A stretch of 64,000 nucleotides of DNA from Agrypnia vestita (GCA_016648135.1 JADDOH010014788.1:1-64000); one strand, 5' to 3'; positions 35,413 through 45,664 are shown, counted from the stretch's first letter. The notes: generated by a model from the sequence alone, not told the origin. Made by a program: numbers and translations.

Positions 35413-36469
35413 TTTTATTTATTTATTTTATTTTGTTTTTTTGGGAAAATTAACAGCAAAACAACAATCTTAAAAATATGAAATAATGGTTTTTACAATT
35501 GTGCCAATTACTGAATATAATAATTTACTTTAACTTACTTTAATAGCGAGTGGAGAGGGTGGAGGGGAATGTGGGACGGGAGTAGAAGGGAAGATATAAT
35601 GTACGAATTAGTTTGGGTGCGGTAGTGTATTTTTTCTTTTTCTATTTTGTCATACTAACGCGTAATCTTTCAGTACCTAAGAAAGAGCTAGCTGTGTCTA
35701 TTGCAAGATTGAGGCATTTTTGCGTCACGCTGTTTGCAAGGCGCATAATGTCTTTCTAATGATCATCAAAACGTGGCATCCCACATAATACGTGTAGCGG
35801 TTTTGCCACCCATTTAAATTCCACATTGGCCGCAATTTCTGTCTCTCTATGCAAACTGCTGACACAGCATCTTCATTGTTTGGAATCAAAGGATCTTTTG
35901 AAAAGTCTTGATCAACAGCAAAGGATCCAGAGCTAGAACAAGCGATACCGCAGTGGGGTTAATATGTCATCGAATCGGGCGGACCTCCGCTGCGTATCCA
36001 GACTTTCTTTCCTCGTGTTTCGTATCCGCCGCTCCTAATGCATTCAGAAACTTCCTGCTTTTGTATATCGACCTCGTGGCTAATAGGGGTGTGTTATGTC
36101 TCTTTAATGCCTGTTTTGTGTATCTTTAAATATCTTTATTTATTTGTCTGATGTGCATTTCTTCATATTGTAAGTGCATGCCGCAGGCATTCTTTACTGA
36201 AAACTTGACTTAGCCATTTATCTAATTCTGTTTAATGTATGTATTGCCAATATCTCTGTATAACTCTTCAATCAAAATAAAATAAAACTAATAATATATC
36301 TATCAACATGCAAACTCCGTCTTCCACGAACTTCCAACGTTTCCTAAAAATATAACAATTAATTCTTTGAAACAATATTTTTATATGTATTTTTTGAGAA
36401 TTTTATTACAGATTTGTCCACAGAGGGATAATTTTAAATTTAGATAAATTATAGAAATATCAAAGGGAC
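35413..36469. other. unclassified, possibly an old repeat
   Basis: The - strand around 35640-35880 has interrupted coding-like text (EFKWVAKPLHVLCGMPRFDD, then MRLANSVTQKC) with stops. The + strand 35908-36129 has a 73-codon open frame. Neither is recognised. The tail ends in AATAAAATAAAA-like sequence near 36285. Confidence 0.25.
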
Positions 36470-36840
36470 GAAGATATTTCTATGAGAAACGTGTATGCAA
36501 GTTTTTATGGGGTGACCCAGGGCTTTTGACCTGTAGAAGCTAGCTTAAGTAATCACTTTACACAATGCATCGTTCACCAATTCCACCGTAAGAACATCTA
36601 CACATCATCAAATTTTTATATTATATTTTATAATAATATGTTATATTTTATATGTTCCAAATCAGTTTTTTTCACATATAAAATATTCAAAGTGTTGATA
36701 ATGTTTGGATTTTCTTATGGTGGGATTGGTGAACATTGTACTGTGTAAAGTGATCACTTAAGACAGACAGGTCATAAGCTCTGGGCCCTTATAGAGATTC
36801 CATATACGTTTCCCATATAAATAGATTCCCTTTCTTTGTG
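36470..36840. repeat. foldback (long inverted-repeat) element
   Basis: Left arm: GAGAAACGTGTATGCAAG, GTGACCCAGGGCTTTTGACC, TAAGTAATCACTTTACACAA, TTCACCAATTCCACC. The right arm repeats these in inverted order: GGTGGGATTGGTGAA, TGTGTAAAGTGATCACTTAA, GTCATAAGCTCTGGGC, CATATACGTTTCCCAT. Edges are AT-rich, with GAGACTTCTATAATTCATCT on the right. No coding content. It behaves like a non-autonomous foldback or MITE. Confidence 0.7.
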
Positions 36841-37373
36841 AGACTTCTATAATTCATCTTAATTAATACATTTTTTATTTCAAAAGTTGGAATTTATTTA
36901 ACTGACCGAAGCGGACTGTGGATCTAAGAATATTATAATATTCATTTTAATACCTGGATTATTTTTCCAATACGCAATTAAAACCTTAGCAAATTCTTTG
37001 AGAGCTACGTTAAAAATCCGCTATAAAGTTTCGGAATAAATTGAAAGTTTAGACTATTAAGTCCTCGCCTCCGAGTGAAAGATCGCGAATAAAACTTGGA
37101 ATAAAAATATATATTACAGCGCCTTCCTGGTAAAAATTTAACACTTGGGCAAACAAACCGAGCTATCACAAAAGGGCTTATTCTTGTGTTTAAGGGCGGC
37201 TTACAGTTTATCGGGCATAAAGTTGGGCTTCGTTTTCTTCCCGGAGAGTGATCAAATAAGAGCACTTTCTGTCAAATTCTTCGTCAGGGGAGGAGCGAAA
37301 AGATGCTGACATTAGGGGTGTATTTATAAGTTTCAGGGGTTGATTTAACGATGCTTACCAAACTATTATCATA
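36841..37373. other. no recognisable feature
   Basis: No supported feature. Confidence 0.3.
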
Positions 37374-38070
37374 AAGGTGTCCGCTGAATTCTCATTTTCT
37401 ATGAAAATCATTTTCCAGCTAGCACGTTTCGCGACGTATTTTTTAATATGAGAATTTATTTATTTTATTTTATGTTTATTTTTATAGTATAATCGTCCGC
37501 TCGATTCTCATTTTCTTCTTCTTCTTCTTCGTGTGCCCTGTCGGGTCCCCCCGACGTCGGCGATCATCTGGGAGAAAGTTTCCCTATCCAGGGCAGTGCG
37601 GAAAAGCTCTGCCATGCTTCTTATCCCGGTCCACTCTCGGATGTTTCGAAGCCAGGAATGCCACCTTCTTCCGACCCCTCTGCGACCCTCAATCTTCCCC
37701 TTCATGATGAGCTGAAGGATGGAGTATTTTTCGCCTCTCATTATATGACCAAAATATGACATTTTACGGAGCTTTACTATGTTGAGTAACTGTCGAATTC
37801 GCTCTACGTAAAACTTCAACATAACTAGTCATGTCAGTCCAAGATATCCTTAACATTTTCTATGAAAATCATTTTCTAGCTGGCAAGTTTCACGCCGTCT
37901 ATTTTAATTTGAGAATTTATACGTTTAATTATATGTTTATTGTTATAGTAAAGGTGTCCGCTGAATTCTCATTTTCTATGAAAATCATTTTCCAGCTAGC
38001 ACGTTTCACGGCGTCTATTTCAATGTGTGAATTTATTTGTTTTATTTCATGTTTACTATTATTTATTTTA
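37374..38070 (+). repeat. three tandem units of about 115 bp, middle unit interrupted
   Basis: Each unit has TGTCCGCTGAATTCTCATTT (or CGTCCGCTCGATTCTC), TATGAAAATCATTTTCCAGC, ACGTTTCGCGACGTATT-like text and an AT-rich end. Units begin near 37374, 37492 and 37950. The middle one contains the LINE insertion 37516-37853. Confidence 0.75.
37516..37853 (-). mobile_element. 5'-truncated LINE with 7-bp target duplication
   Basis: Flanked by CATTTTC at 37509-37515 and 37854-37860. Both neighbouring tandem units show the uninterrupted CTCATTTTCTATG target. On the - strand it reads KMLRISWTDMTSYVEVLRRA, a frame change, SYFGHIMRGEKYSILQLIM, GKIEGRRGVGRRWHSWL, NIREWTGIRSMAELFRTAL, ADVGGTRQGT, and then a GAA-type microsatellite tail. 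Same family as LINE-B at 6251-6636. Confidence 0.85.
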
Positions 38071-38369
38071 TTGCATTGTGTAATAATGTAAATTGTATGT
38101 TCTTCTACACATTGCACTTTGCCTATGTGTGGTCGCCAATTTGGAAAGGACTAATGAATTAGTTCGCCTCTGATCATCGGCTTCTTCCGTGTTCTATGAA
38201 TTGTCGCGATGTATGTACAAGGGTTGTGTGATAAATACCCGTGTTAAGAAAGGAAACGCATTTAAATCATTTACTTCTTTAAATTTTCCAAATTCACTTT
38301 GTGGCACAGTTACATAAATAAATTAATTAACACTTTATTTTAACTACGATTAACTTTTATTACAATAAT
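38071..38369. other. no recognisable feature
   Basis: No supported feature. Confidence 0.3.
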
Positions 38370-38412
38370 TCTACATGTTTCGGGAGCGATGCTTCTTACT
38401 TCAGAACAAGAG
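38370..38412 (-). ncRNA. decayed hammerhead-like core
   Basis: On the - strand: CTGAAGT, a degraded AAGAAGC/GCTCCC hairpin, CGAAAC, then the palindrome ACATGT and A. Stem II has lost pairing, so it is a relic. Confidence 0.35.
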
Positions 38413-38912
38413 AAGAGAGTAAAAATCAATAGTTTAAAAAAAATATTTTCAAATTGCTTCCTATTAAAAAAAAACTTTGTTTCAAAATCGCTTAGAATAT
38501 ACTTTATTTTAGATATTTCATTTCTTAGTAAGAACATAAACTTATTTTCTATATCAGACAAATATGCACCGGGGTATATTGCATTCCAGTTTAGACAGAG
38601 GAGTTTCAGGGAAAGGACATGTAGCGAATTTTTTTTTCAAAAATTTACCAAAAGAGTGGTTTCAAATGTACCTTTTTAATAAGTGCCAATAAAAAATAGT
38701 ATCATTAATCACCTTCTTGTAAAAAATCACCTAATTTCTATCAAAATCTCAGGCTCTCGGGGTGGTGTGGCTCCTTAATAAATGGAATTAGACTACGTTT
38801 ACTGTACCTACTTGAGTTTAATGTTATGTTAAATTTTACACTACTCGAGTTTCGAGAGTTACATAACCTCTCATTGACAGGTATTAAACTAACTACATTC
38901 AAATATAGAAAA
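38413..38912. other. no recognisable feature
   Basis: No supported feature. Confidence 0.3.
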
Positions 38913-38981
38913 CTAGCCGTAAATCGCTCGTGAAAAATTACGGGGAGGCGTAAATTTATGGTTCGCGTCTTAGCTAAGTCC
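38913..38981 (-). mobile_element. Helitron family 2, 3'-end fragment
   Basis: Begins CTAG after host A, then CCGTAAATCGCTCGTG and GGTTCGCGTCTTAGCTAAG, which align with the 3' end of family 2. It is cut off by the MITE that starts at 38982. Confidence 0.5.
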
Positions 38982-39092
38982 TGCTTTTACACTGTGTAAA
39001 AACAAATTGCCAGTCAAATTCTGTGAATATTAAAGATATTCTGCTGATCACAGTATTTGACTGGTAATTAGTTTCTACACATTGTAAAAGCA
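38982..39092. mobile_element. palindromic MITE, 111 bp
   Basis: Terminal inverted repeats of about 45 bp begin TGCTTTTACACTGTGTAAAA on the left. The right end is the near-complement ending TACACATTGTAAAAGCA. Arms meet at CTGTGA...TCACAG. No coding. Transposon class not clear. Confidence 0.65.
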
Positions 39093-39158
39093 TATTATTA
39101 TTAATACATGGTTATATGGATGACATTTTCAATCTAGTGAAAATAAAGTTAACACTTA

Positions 39159-39277
39159 GGCCCGGTCGTTTCAAGTTGGATTAAAATAATAGTTCGTTTA
39201 ACATAGATTGGTGGAGAACGAAAAAATCTATGCTTTAAACGAACTTTAACTTTAATCTAACTTAAAACAACCGACCC
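39159..39277. mobile_element. MITE with TTA target duplication (PIF/Harbinger-like)
   Basis: 119 bp between TTA at 39156-39158 and TTA at 39278-39280. The ends are GGCCCGGTCGTTTCAAGTTG and, inverted, GGGTCGGTTGTTTTAAGTTA. A 3-bp TTA duplication and GC-rich tips fit PIF/Harbinger-derived MITEs. Confidence 0.6.
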
Positions 39278-39280
39278 TTA

Positions 39281-39650
39281 AAAAGACAATACTACTTCAT
39301 TACTAACTTCTACTATTAATTTATACATGTTATGATATGTATGTAATATATATTTTTTTATACACATTTCAGCTTTGTATGTTTAATTTTTATACTAATG
39401 TTTTAATGCTTATACCTGCTACTTTCACTGCTTATACTTAATATTGTTTTTTATACTTATTGAATGACACGAAATATTTTGTAATATAATATATGCTAGG
39501 ACTTTATAATTTTATATCTTATGTGTACCTACTGCTTATACCTGATATTATTTTATATTACTTCTTTGTTTATTATAACACTTTTATGTAAAAGCTTATA
39601 ATGAGCATGAAGAAATAAATAATAAAATAAATAAATATACATAAATAGTA
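39281..39650. other. AT-rich DNA, nothing recognised
   Basis: No supported feature. Confidence 0.35.
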
Positions 39651-39654
39651 TATT

Positions 39655-39780
39655 TTTGACGGGCACGGAGAAGCGATGGTGGCTATATCGTCTAGTCGCT
39701 GCGCTGCCGTCCGCGCTTTCGAGGTTCGAGTCTCTCTCCAGTCGTGTAATTTCATCAGGTAGACAACTAAATTATTATAT
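39655..39780 (+). repeat. tRNA-like/SINE-like sequence
   Basis: Contains TGGTGGCTATATCGTCTAGT (A-box-like) and, 31 bases later, GAGGTTCGAGTCTCTCTCC (B-box match GGTTCGAGTC). It then leads into CAGGTAGACAACTAAATTAT, which resembles the end of Helitron family 2. The cloverleaf is not complete, so I do not call a tRNA gene. Confidence 0.4.
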
Positions 39781-40019
39781 TTAAATATGGCTTAGAAGGA
39801 AATACCTATAATCAAAGTTAGGACAAACGCATTATGCATATCTGGGCCCAAAAATATATAATTTGATACCGGATAACTTTAAAAAAATGAGACCATATGC
39901 TCTAAAAAAACAATTAAATGGGTGGCTCTTTGACATAGGATGAGAACTACCTGAGAAAACTCTAAAATGAATTCCTGTGTAATGCTGTGTATTTCTTCTC
40001 AATATATTTTGTATTATAA

Positions 40020-40145
40020 CAAACTTGATTAAGTGGAAACCTTATTTTAACTAGAGGCTTTGCAAAACAATGGATCCTTTGTTTCCCCCACTAATTTATT
40101 TTCAACTTTATCCTTAACTCGTTAACGCTGGGTACAAACAGCTAG
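40020..40145 (+). mobile_element. Helitron family 1, 3'-end fragment
   Basis: Ends AACGCTGGGTACAAACAGCTAG followed by host T, like the 59511 end but with mutations in the hairpin. The upstream TTTCCCCCACTAATTTATTT and TCAACTTTATCCTTAAC are shared with 59440-59490. Confidence 0.5.
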
Positions 40146-40297
40146 TAAATAAATAAAGTTAACGTCGATTCAACAGATACATATTTGAAAATACTTTATT
40201 GTTATTAATATTATTAATATTTAAAGCATTAACTTTGTGGTTAGACATTACAACAGATTGTTAGTGACCTTTGTAGAAACCACTACCAGATTTTAGG

Positions 40298-40340
40298 TCT
40301 ACCGGTTTTGAGACGTACCCGTCTCTTCGTCAGGACCAAC
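40298..40340 (-). ncRNA. hammerhead ribozyme motif, one core change
   Basis: On the - strand: CTGACGA, extra A, GAGAC/GTCTC stem II, then AAAAC instead of GAAAC, palindromic ACCGGT, A, with stem I GGTC/GACC paired over 4 bp. The G12 change should inactivate cleavage. Confidence 0.55.
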
Positions 40341-40457
40341 ACTACACCACTACATTCACAACACTACATACCTCGACCATAGTATTGTTACACTTCCGCC
40401 AATAATTGATCACATGCGTGTTAGTCTTGTCAGGGACAAACGTGTAGTGGTGTAGTG

Positions 40458-40505
40458 TTGGTCCTGACGAAGAGACGAGTACGTCTCGAAACCGGCAGAC
40501 TTTAT
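40458..40505 (+). ncRNA. hammerhead ribozyme motif, cleavage triplet lost
   Basis: CTGACGA at 40464-40470, GAGAC/GTCTC stem II, GAAAC intact, but ACCGGC replaces ACCGGT. The U of the cleavage triplet is lost. It sits about 45 nt upstream of the exon A start on the same strand. Confidence 0.55.
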
Positions 40506-40544
40506 TATTGTCTAAAACAACTAAAGAAATTTTCATTGTTACAG

Positions 40545-40665
40545 ATGGTAGCGACGGAGGATGTGGGTCCAGGAAGCAACACCGCGGAGACTCCGCCGTC
40601 TGCCGGCACCTTCGGGAAGCTGCGGCAGACGTTATCATCATCACTGCTTACCGCGCAGGATCGAG
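40545..40665 (+). CDS. exon A of an unidentified host gene
   Basis: A 121-nt GC-rich block with codon-like composition in a 30-35 percent GC setting. It is preceded by TTTTCATTGTTACAG (acceptor) and followed by GTGAGT (strong donor) after ATCGAG. In the ATG frame it reads MVATEDVGPGSNT, then ETPPSAGTFGKLRQTLSSSL, then LTAQDR and one leftover base (phase 1). The serine-, threonine- and proline-rich start followed by a basic KLRQTLSSS stretch suggests a disordered or regulatory region. The ATG could be the start codon in a coding exon with a 5' UTR exon upstream, or just an internal Met, since the upstream frame is open back to 40455. A second frame is also open, so the reading is not proved. 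I do not recognise the protein. Confidence 0.6.
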
Positions 40666-40896
40666 GTGAGTTAGTAATGAACAGCACAAAGCCCTTTTGA
40701 TTCCTTCTGTTACACTAAGGTGGACCTCTTGTCGTATATGATAGACAATCGAATAGTATGTGTAAGCCGCGCGTACGACGTACCTACATTGTTTCGTTGA
40801 ACACCATTTAAAACTCACCTCAGTCATAAACCTTTTTTTTTCCTCTTCTTTAATCCATCTTCTTTCTTTTGAACAGACTTCGTATATGTAATTTTT

Positions 40897-41023
40897 TATC
40901 TTGTATCTTTCTTTAATTAACATTTTTTCTTTTGCCTAGACCTCATATCTCTAGGCATAGGCATGTCTATAGACAAGGGTCTAGGCAAAAGAAAAAATGT
41001 TAATTAAAGAAAGATACAAGATA
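40897..41023. repeat. perfect 45-bp inverted repeat
   Basis: Arms 40897-40941 and 40979-41023 are exact reverse complements around a 37-bp centre, which itself contains TGTCTATAGACA. It lies about 230 bp downstream of exon A. No mismatches, so the duplication or insertion is recent or corrected. Confidence 0.85.
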
Positions 41024-41149
41024 CTATATAATATATGATTACTATATATATAAGCTAAGCTCTATATCTATAATAATTTTTTTGCTTGAGGTTTCCGCGA
41101 GCGTTATTGTATGTAACAAAAGTAATTTCTGGACTACTTCGCGTTTTCT

Positions 41150-41375
41150 GTAAATGGTCTCCCTGAGAAGACCTAGGCCGACGTTTCGACACGGTATCAC
41201 GTGCCATTGTCAAGGCTAAAAGGCCTCAAAAGTTGCGGACTAGCCGTACTTGTTCGCGGGTGACATGAAAGTCTCCCACCAATAAGGCTTTGACAATGGC
41301 ACGTGATAACCGTGTCGAAACGTCGGCCTTGTTCCTTCCACGGAGACCATTTACAGAAAACGCGAGGGGTCAGAA
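41150..41375. repeat. long inverted repeat with hammerhead-like cores
   Basis: The arms share CGCGTTTTCTGTAAATGGTC, GGCCGACGTTTCGACACGG and TCACGTGCCATTGTCAA in opposite order. The + arm reads TTGACAATGGCACG...CGTGTCGAAACGTC, a degraded CTGANGA plus stem II plus GAAAC. Probably an old Penelope-like pair. Confidence 0.55.
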
Positions 41376-41386
41376 GTTCCTTTGTA

Positions 41387-41424
41387 CATATATATATATA
41401 TATATATACAAATATATATATGCA
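41387..41424. repeat. TA microsatellite
   Basis: Alternating TA run broken by a short CAAA. Confidence 0.8.
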
Positions 41425-41884
41425 GATGTATTGATCAGATATCTTTATGCTATACATATATATTTGCACTTCTTTTTATTCTTATCTCTTGTCCTTTTTA
41501 CTAAGCAGATTTGTCCTTTCCTATCCATTCCTTATTCCCCTTTTACCTCTAATTCTTTGACTCTCATAGTTTGTCCATAACCTAAAACTTTCACTTTTTT
41601 TGTTTTTTATTATATAACTCAAGTTATTGTTGCTTTATGTTAATAAACAACATGTTGATTCTGTGGAAACTTGTAAGATGGTCTCTATACTGTTCGATAA
41701 TCATGTATAATCTCTTTATATGTACTGTTAGTTTCCCATAAATAATAAAAAATAAAATAAAAAACACAAAAATAAATGTACCTTTCTTAAATGGAAAGAG
41801 GTGTACAATTGCATCCCTATACGGAGGAAATACCACGTGTGTAAGAATCAATGGTTCATTCACGTAATGAATTAATATCACAAA
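41425..41884. other. no recognisable feature
   Basis: No supported feature. Confidence 0.3.
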
Positions 41885-42090
41885 AGGTGTCAGAGTGGCG
41901 CGTAATGTCTCTATGGCTGTTCATCTTGTATATGGATAATTGTGTAAAAGAACTGAAATTTATGAATAAAAGAGCGAAAGTAAGCGATTTGATTGTTTTT
42001 GATGTAAATAAACGGATGATACAGTATTGATGTCAATTAGCGAACAAGTCTTACAGAGCCTACCAAGCGGGATGTATGATGTATGCAACT
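41885..42090 (+). pseudogene. LINE reverse-transcriptase relic
   Basis: Matches the 20050-20220 part of the relic at 19690-20420. Both contain AATGTCTCTATGGCTGTTCA-like DNA, ATATGGATAATTGTGT and AATTAGCGAACAAGTCTTAC-like text. Encodes remnants of the region just before and after the catalytic motif. Stops throughout. Confidence 0.55.
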
Positions 42091-42119
42091 GACATTTATT
42101 AATAAAATCATTTAATAAA

Positions 42120-42605
42120 AAAACTAACCCATAAAAACCAAGTTTTTACTATACTCCCTTTCTCATTTACTAGTGGAAACTGGTTTGGCGCTTAACCTAC
42201 GCGTTGGGCTTCGGTCGGGCGACGCTACGAAAGGGAGTAATACAAAATTTCCAAAAATCCAAAATTATACTATAATCAGGTTTAGTGTCTACCATACGCG
42301 TTGAAATATTTTCATACAACTTAGTAAGTTGTATGAAAAAAACCATTAAAAATTTGAAAAATTCCAAAATTATTCTATGATTACTAATTTTTTTTAACAA
42401 AATTTGATAGATCTTCTCGGTCATCGTCACGAGTCTGATTGCAAAGTTTCAACTCGATTGGATTACGGGAATAGGGTTCAAAATCGATCCAAAGTTTATT
42501 CGTCAAGCAACCAAGCAAGCAGACGCCACTAGTTAAAAGAAAGGAAGTAAAAAAAGTAACCCATAAAAACCAAGTTTTTATTATACTACCTTTTTTTGTA
42601 AAATA
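42120..42605 (-). repeat. dispersed repeat R1, long copy (reverse)
   Basis: Includes CTCGATTGGATTACGGGAAT, AAGCAAGCAGACGCCACTAG, the AACTTAGTAAGTT palindrome, and a GCTTAACCTACGCGTTGGGC block also present at 54100-54130. The phrase AACCCATAAAAACCAAGTTT occurs at both edges (42126 and 42561), so this copy may contain a direct-repeat unit. Confidence 0.65.
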
Positions 42606-42884
42606 TAACAATTAAAAACGAAGTAAAACATATAACATAACACTAAACTTACAGTAATTTAATATATTTCTAAAATGTCAGATGTTTTGAGCTTTGATAA
42701 GATACTTCATGCTTTGAAGATTAAATTCTAAAAACATTTTTCAGTCCATTTAGACTTTCGAAATTCGTAGTGAAGTACATATTATGTATACGGACGGAGT
42801 AATTCAAATTTAGAATAAATTCCGCGACGTTATCGGGCCGCCGTTGCTAGTAATCAAACGTTTGTCATAATTCCAATTTGAAAA

Positions 42885-43095
42885 AGCTATTAAAAATTTG
42901 AAAAATCCAAAATAATACTATAATTATTATTATTTTTTAACGAAAATTTGATAGATCTTTTTGATCGTCGCCACAAGTCTGTTTGCCAAGTTTCAGCTCG
43001 ATTGGATCACGGGAAAAGGGTCAAAAATCGATCCAAAGTTTTTGTTGACGGCAAGCAAGCAGACGCCACGAGTTAATATAAAGGGAGTAAAAAGG
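42885..43095 (-). repeat. dispersed repeat R1, short copy (reverse)
   Basis: Holds CTCGATTGGATCACGGGAAA, CAAGCAAGCAGACGCCACGA and AAAGGGAGTA. Confidence 0.6.
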
Positions 43096-43239
43096 AATAT
43101 GTATTCAATATTTCAAATCCCAATTTATTCTTTGTAAAATATGCAATATAGCAATATACCCCAATGACATTAATCTAGAAATACTGGACACGTTTGAAAG
43201 AAATTGCTGCGAAAAATTTGTGGGCCGGTGAAGGAAGGG

Positions 43240-43375
43240 ACGCATTTACCACAGCAATGAACTATACAATATATAGCAGGCCCTTAACACATCCCATTGC
43301 AGGGTCCATCATCAGGGCTGATGATGGACCCTGCAATGGGTTCCGAAACGTCAGCCCGAAAGGTCGTAAAAACAT
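43240..43375 (+). repeat. hairpin repeat with hammerhead-like core
   Basis: CCCATTGCAGGGTCCATCAT.. and its exact complement form a 23-bp perfect inverted repeat around GG (43293-43340). On the + strand CTGATGA (43318-43324), stem II GGACCC/GGGTTCC and GAAACGTC follow one another. The element near 60165-60320 is a related reverse copy. Confidence 0.6.
43310..43360 (+). ncRNA. hammerhead-like RNA core, GAAACGTC type
   Basis: CTGATGA, covarying stem II, GAAAC, then GTC as the cleavage triplet on an ACGT palindromic stem III. GGG before the core and AGCCC after GTC are complementary but shifted from the standard register, so activity is uncertain. Confidence 0.45.
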
Positions 43376-43489
43376 GACACAATACCCCAGAAAACACAAA
43401 CCTGATGAATACTTTAAAGTTTATTTTACTTTACTCTTACTAAAATAATAAATCTAGTAACAATGAGTTACGGAGATAAACTAAATCAA

Positions 43490-43565
43490 ACTCTTCTGTC
43501 TATATTTTTCTGGGATATTCTGCCATGTATATGTGTATATCCCAGAAAACTATACACAGAAGATT
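43490..43565. repeat. imperfect inverted repeat
   Basis: CTTCTGTCTATATTTTTCTG and its partner CAGAAAACTATACACAGAAG enclose about 30 bp. No class assigned. Confidence 0.6.
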
Positions 43566-44104
43566 TTGAGCGGCCGTGAAAACATAAGAACATTTTTAAC
43601 TAAATCAAAATTTTCATTTTTTTTCAACATTTCTGATTTTTTTTTTAAATATTGAACTATGATTACAATATCGTATATCGAATATCAAAAATTCTTTCGC
43701 TTTTCGTGTCAGATGAAATGATTTAAATATTGCAGAAGTTTGAACCAGATTTGTTTTGCAATGTTTTAATCATTTTATTTGACTTGTATTAATGCGAATG
43801 TTATTTTAACATTTGACAACATTTATTAAAATTGTTGTCCAACTTTTTACAGAAAAACAATAAAGTAATGTTGAAAAAAATCTAATCTTTGATGTCGCTT
43901 CTTTGCATAATCATTTATATTAGGACATTGATTCTTGAACATTTTTAACTCGTGATTTCGGCAGGAATCTACCAGTAAATTATCATTGTCTAGCTCTGTT
44001 ACAACCTGTTTGTTTAAATATCTATCATAAATATATATTCGATCATTTTATATATTAATTACTTTATTTATTAAAGAACGAATTTGTATTCGTTTAATTT
44101 ATTT
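43566..44104. other. AT-rich DNA, nothing recognised
   Basis: No supported feature. Confidence 0.35.
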
Positions 44105-44250
44105 TTTGCATTCGTCGAGCTTGCATGCGAAGATGTATGAATGTAGCGAAGCGAAAGTTGTATGTCAGGACAGAATAGTATGGCGCTCTATTCTCTCTGC
44201 CTACTCCCATGGAGAAACGGCGTGATGGTAAGTTAGTTAGTTAGTTAATT
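44105..44250 (+). pseudogene. short LINE 3'-end relic
   Basis: Reads VVCQDRIVWRSILSAYSHGE, similar to the AQDRxxWRSLVxxY terminal motif of insect LINEs, then a stop and a TTAG microsatellite tail. Confidence 0.4.
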
Positions 44251-44722
44251 TGTATTTTTAAATCTTAATAGCTTGATTTATATACTATGCAATATAACAA
44301 TATATTACCCAATGACTTCAATTTAATAATCCATTCAGCATTCATTGAGAAATGCACAAAGGACCTTCTTGCTTAAACACTGCAGAGAATAAAGTGAATA
44401 GTGCTAGTTCAAGTCCAAGTTCAAAGCACTAATGGAAACTTGTTATCCGAGGTGCACAATGAAGCTCTAGTACTGTTGAAGTATGAAAGTGGAGCTTGAA
44501 GCTGTTAAAATATTAATGAAAAGTGAATATGCAGTGGAAATGAGGTCGCTGAAGCGAGGGCAAATCCACTTACCAAGATCGAAGAAAAAACAAATATGAG
44601 GTGATTTTTTATTTATAGTTTGTACTACACCATGATGTTTGTCCTTTTCTATATAAGGGACCAGTATTGGCAATGACCGGCGTTAATCTATTGGTTGATT
44701 CGAGAATAATACAACGAATTAT
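44251..44722. other. no recognisable feature
   Basis: No supported feature. Confidence 0.3.
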
Positions 44723-44730
44723 GTAAATAT

Positions 44731-45654
44731 TAGGGATGGGCGTTGAATGGACGGACTAGTTGAAATCAGCCGTTGACGTTGCGTCGACGCGTCAACGGTT
44801 TACGTTTATCGCATGGACTAGTTGAACTCGTAGACGGTGGACGACGGACGGCGTGGACGGTGGACGATTCGAGATTCAACGTAGTGCAAAGCAAAAAGCG
44901 AGAGCAAGACAAAACGTCTCCGTTTATTTCTCTCTCGTCTCTCGCTGTCGACTTGTAGACGCCATAGACGTCATAGACGGCTCGACGGGTAATTTCATTT
45001 CAATTCTAAAGTACACGACCATAGAGTGCAGATCTGTGTACACGAACTATGACAGAGACTTGAAATTTGAATGCATGCGTAGGGTGAGATAGGCTTAATA
45101 AGCTATTATCTATTAATTTTTACTTGATTTGTGCGATATGCACGTGCGACGTTTCGGTGAATTCCCAATTTTGCGCTGTATAAAATAAAACAATTCTGTT
45201 TAATTATTTTATTTTTTATTGAATTAATATTTTATTGCTTACACCTGATATTGCTGTGTATACCTACTTCTTTTTTTATTATAAATAGAAAGAAGTATAT
45301 AAAACAATATGTAAAAACCTATAATGTGCGTAAATAAATAAATAATAAAATATTCCTTTTTACATATAAGCGCAAGTAGCGAGTAAGAATATAGTTTCCC
45401 CGAAACTATATTCCTTCGAACTTCTTTAAATTTTAAAAATTAACGTAATAAAAATAGCCAACGGTTGAGCCGTCGAGCAGCGTCGCGTCGAACCGTAGAC
45501 AGTTGACCATCGTCCCGATGTTTTATAGAACGTCCGCGTAACGAAGTTGACGCGTCAACTAGTTGACGAATTCAACTAGTTGATCGTCTCGTCGATGAAT
45601 GGACGTGGACGGTCTCGTTTCGTCGACGGTAAATACGTCGACGACCCATCACTG
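44731..45654. mobile_element. non-autonomous hAT element, 924 bp
   Basis: Flanked by the 8-bp duplication GTAAATAT (44723-44730 and 45655-45662), diagnostic of hAT transposons. The ends are TAGGGATGGGCGTTG and, inverted, CAGTGATGGGTCGTCG. The hAT consensus begins CAGNGNTGGG. Both subterminal parts are crowded with GTCGACG, GACGG, CGTCAAC and ACTAGTTGA motifs, a plausible transposase-binding array. The middle is AT-rich with no ORF of significance, so it depends on a transposase supplied elsewhere. Confidence 0.85.
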
Positions 45655-45664
45655 GTAAATATGA

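Larger units (their letters stand above)
40195..40510. repeat. Penelope-like repeat with two opposed hammerheads
   Basis: Left arm carries a hammerhead on the - strand (40298-40340) and right arm one on the + strand (40458-40505). Outer motif AAAGCATTAACTTTGTGGTT is shared with copies at 7735, 50055 and 52035. The right edge lies only about 35 bp before exon A. Confidence 0.65.
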
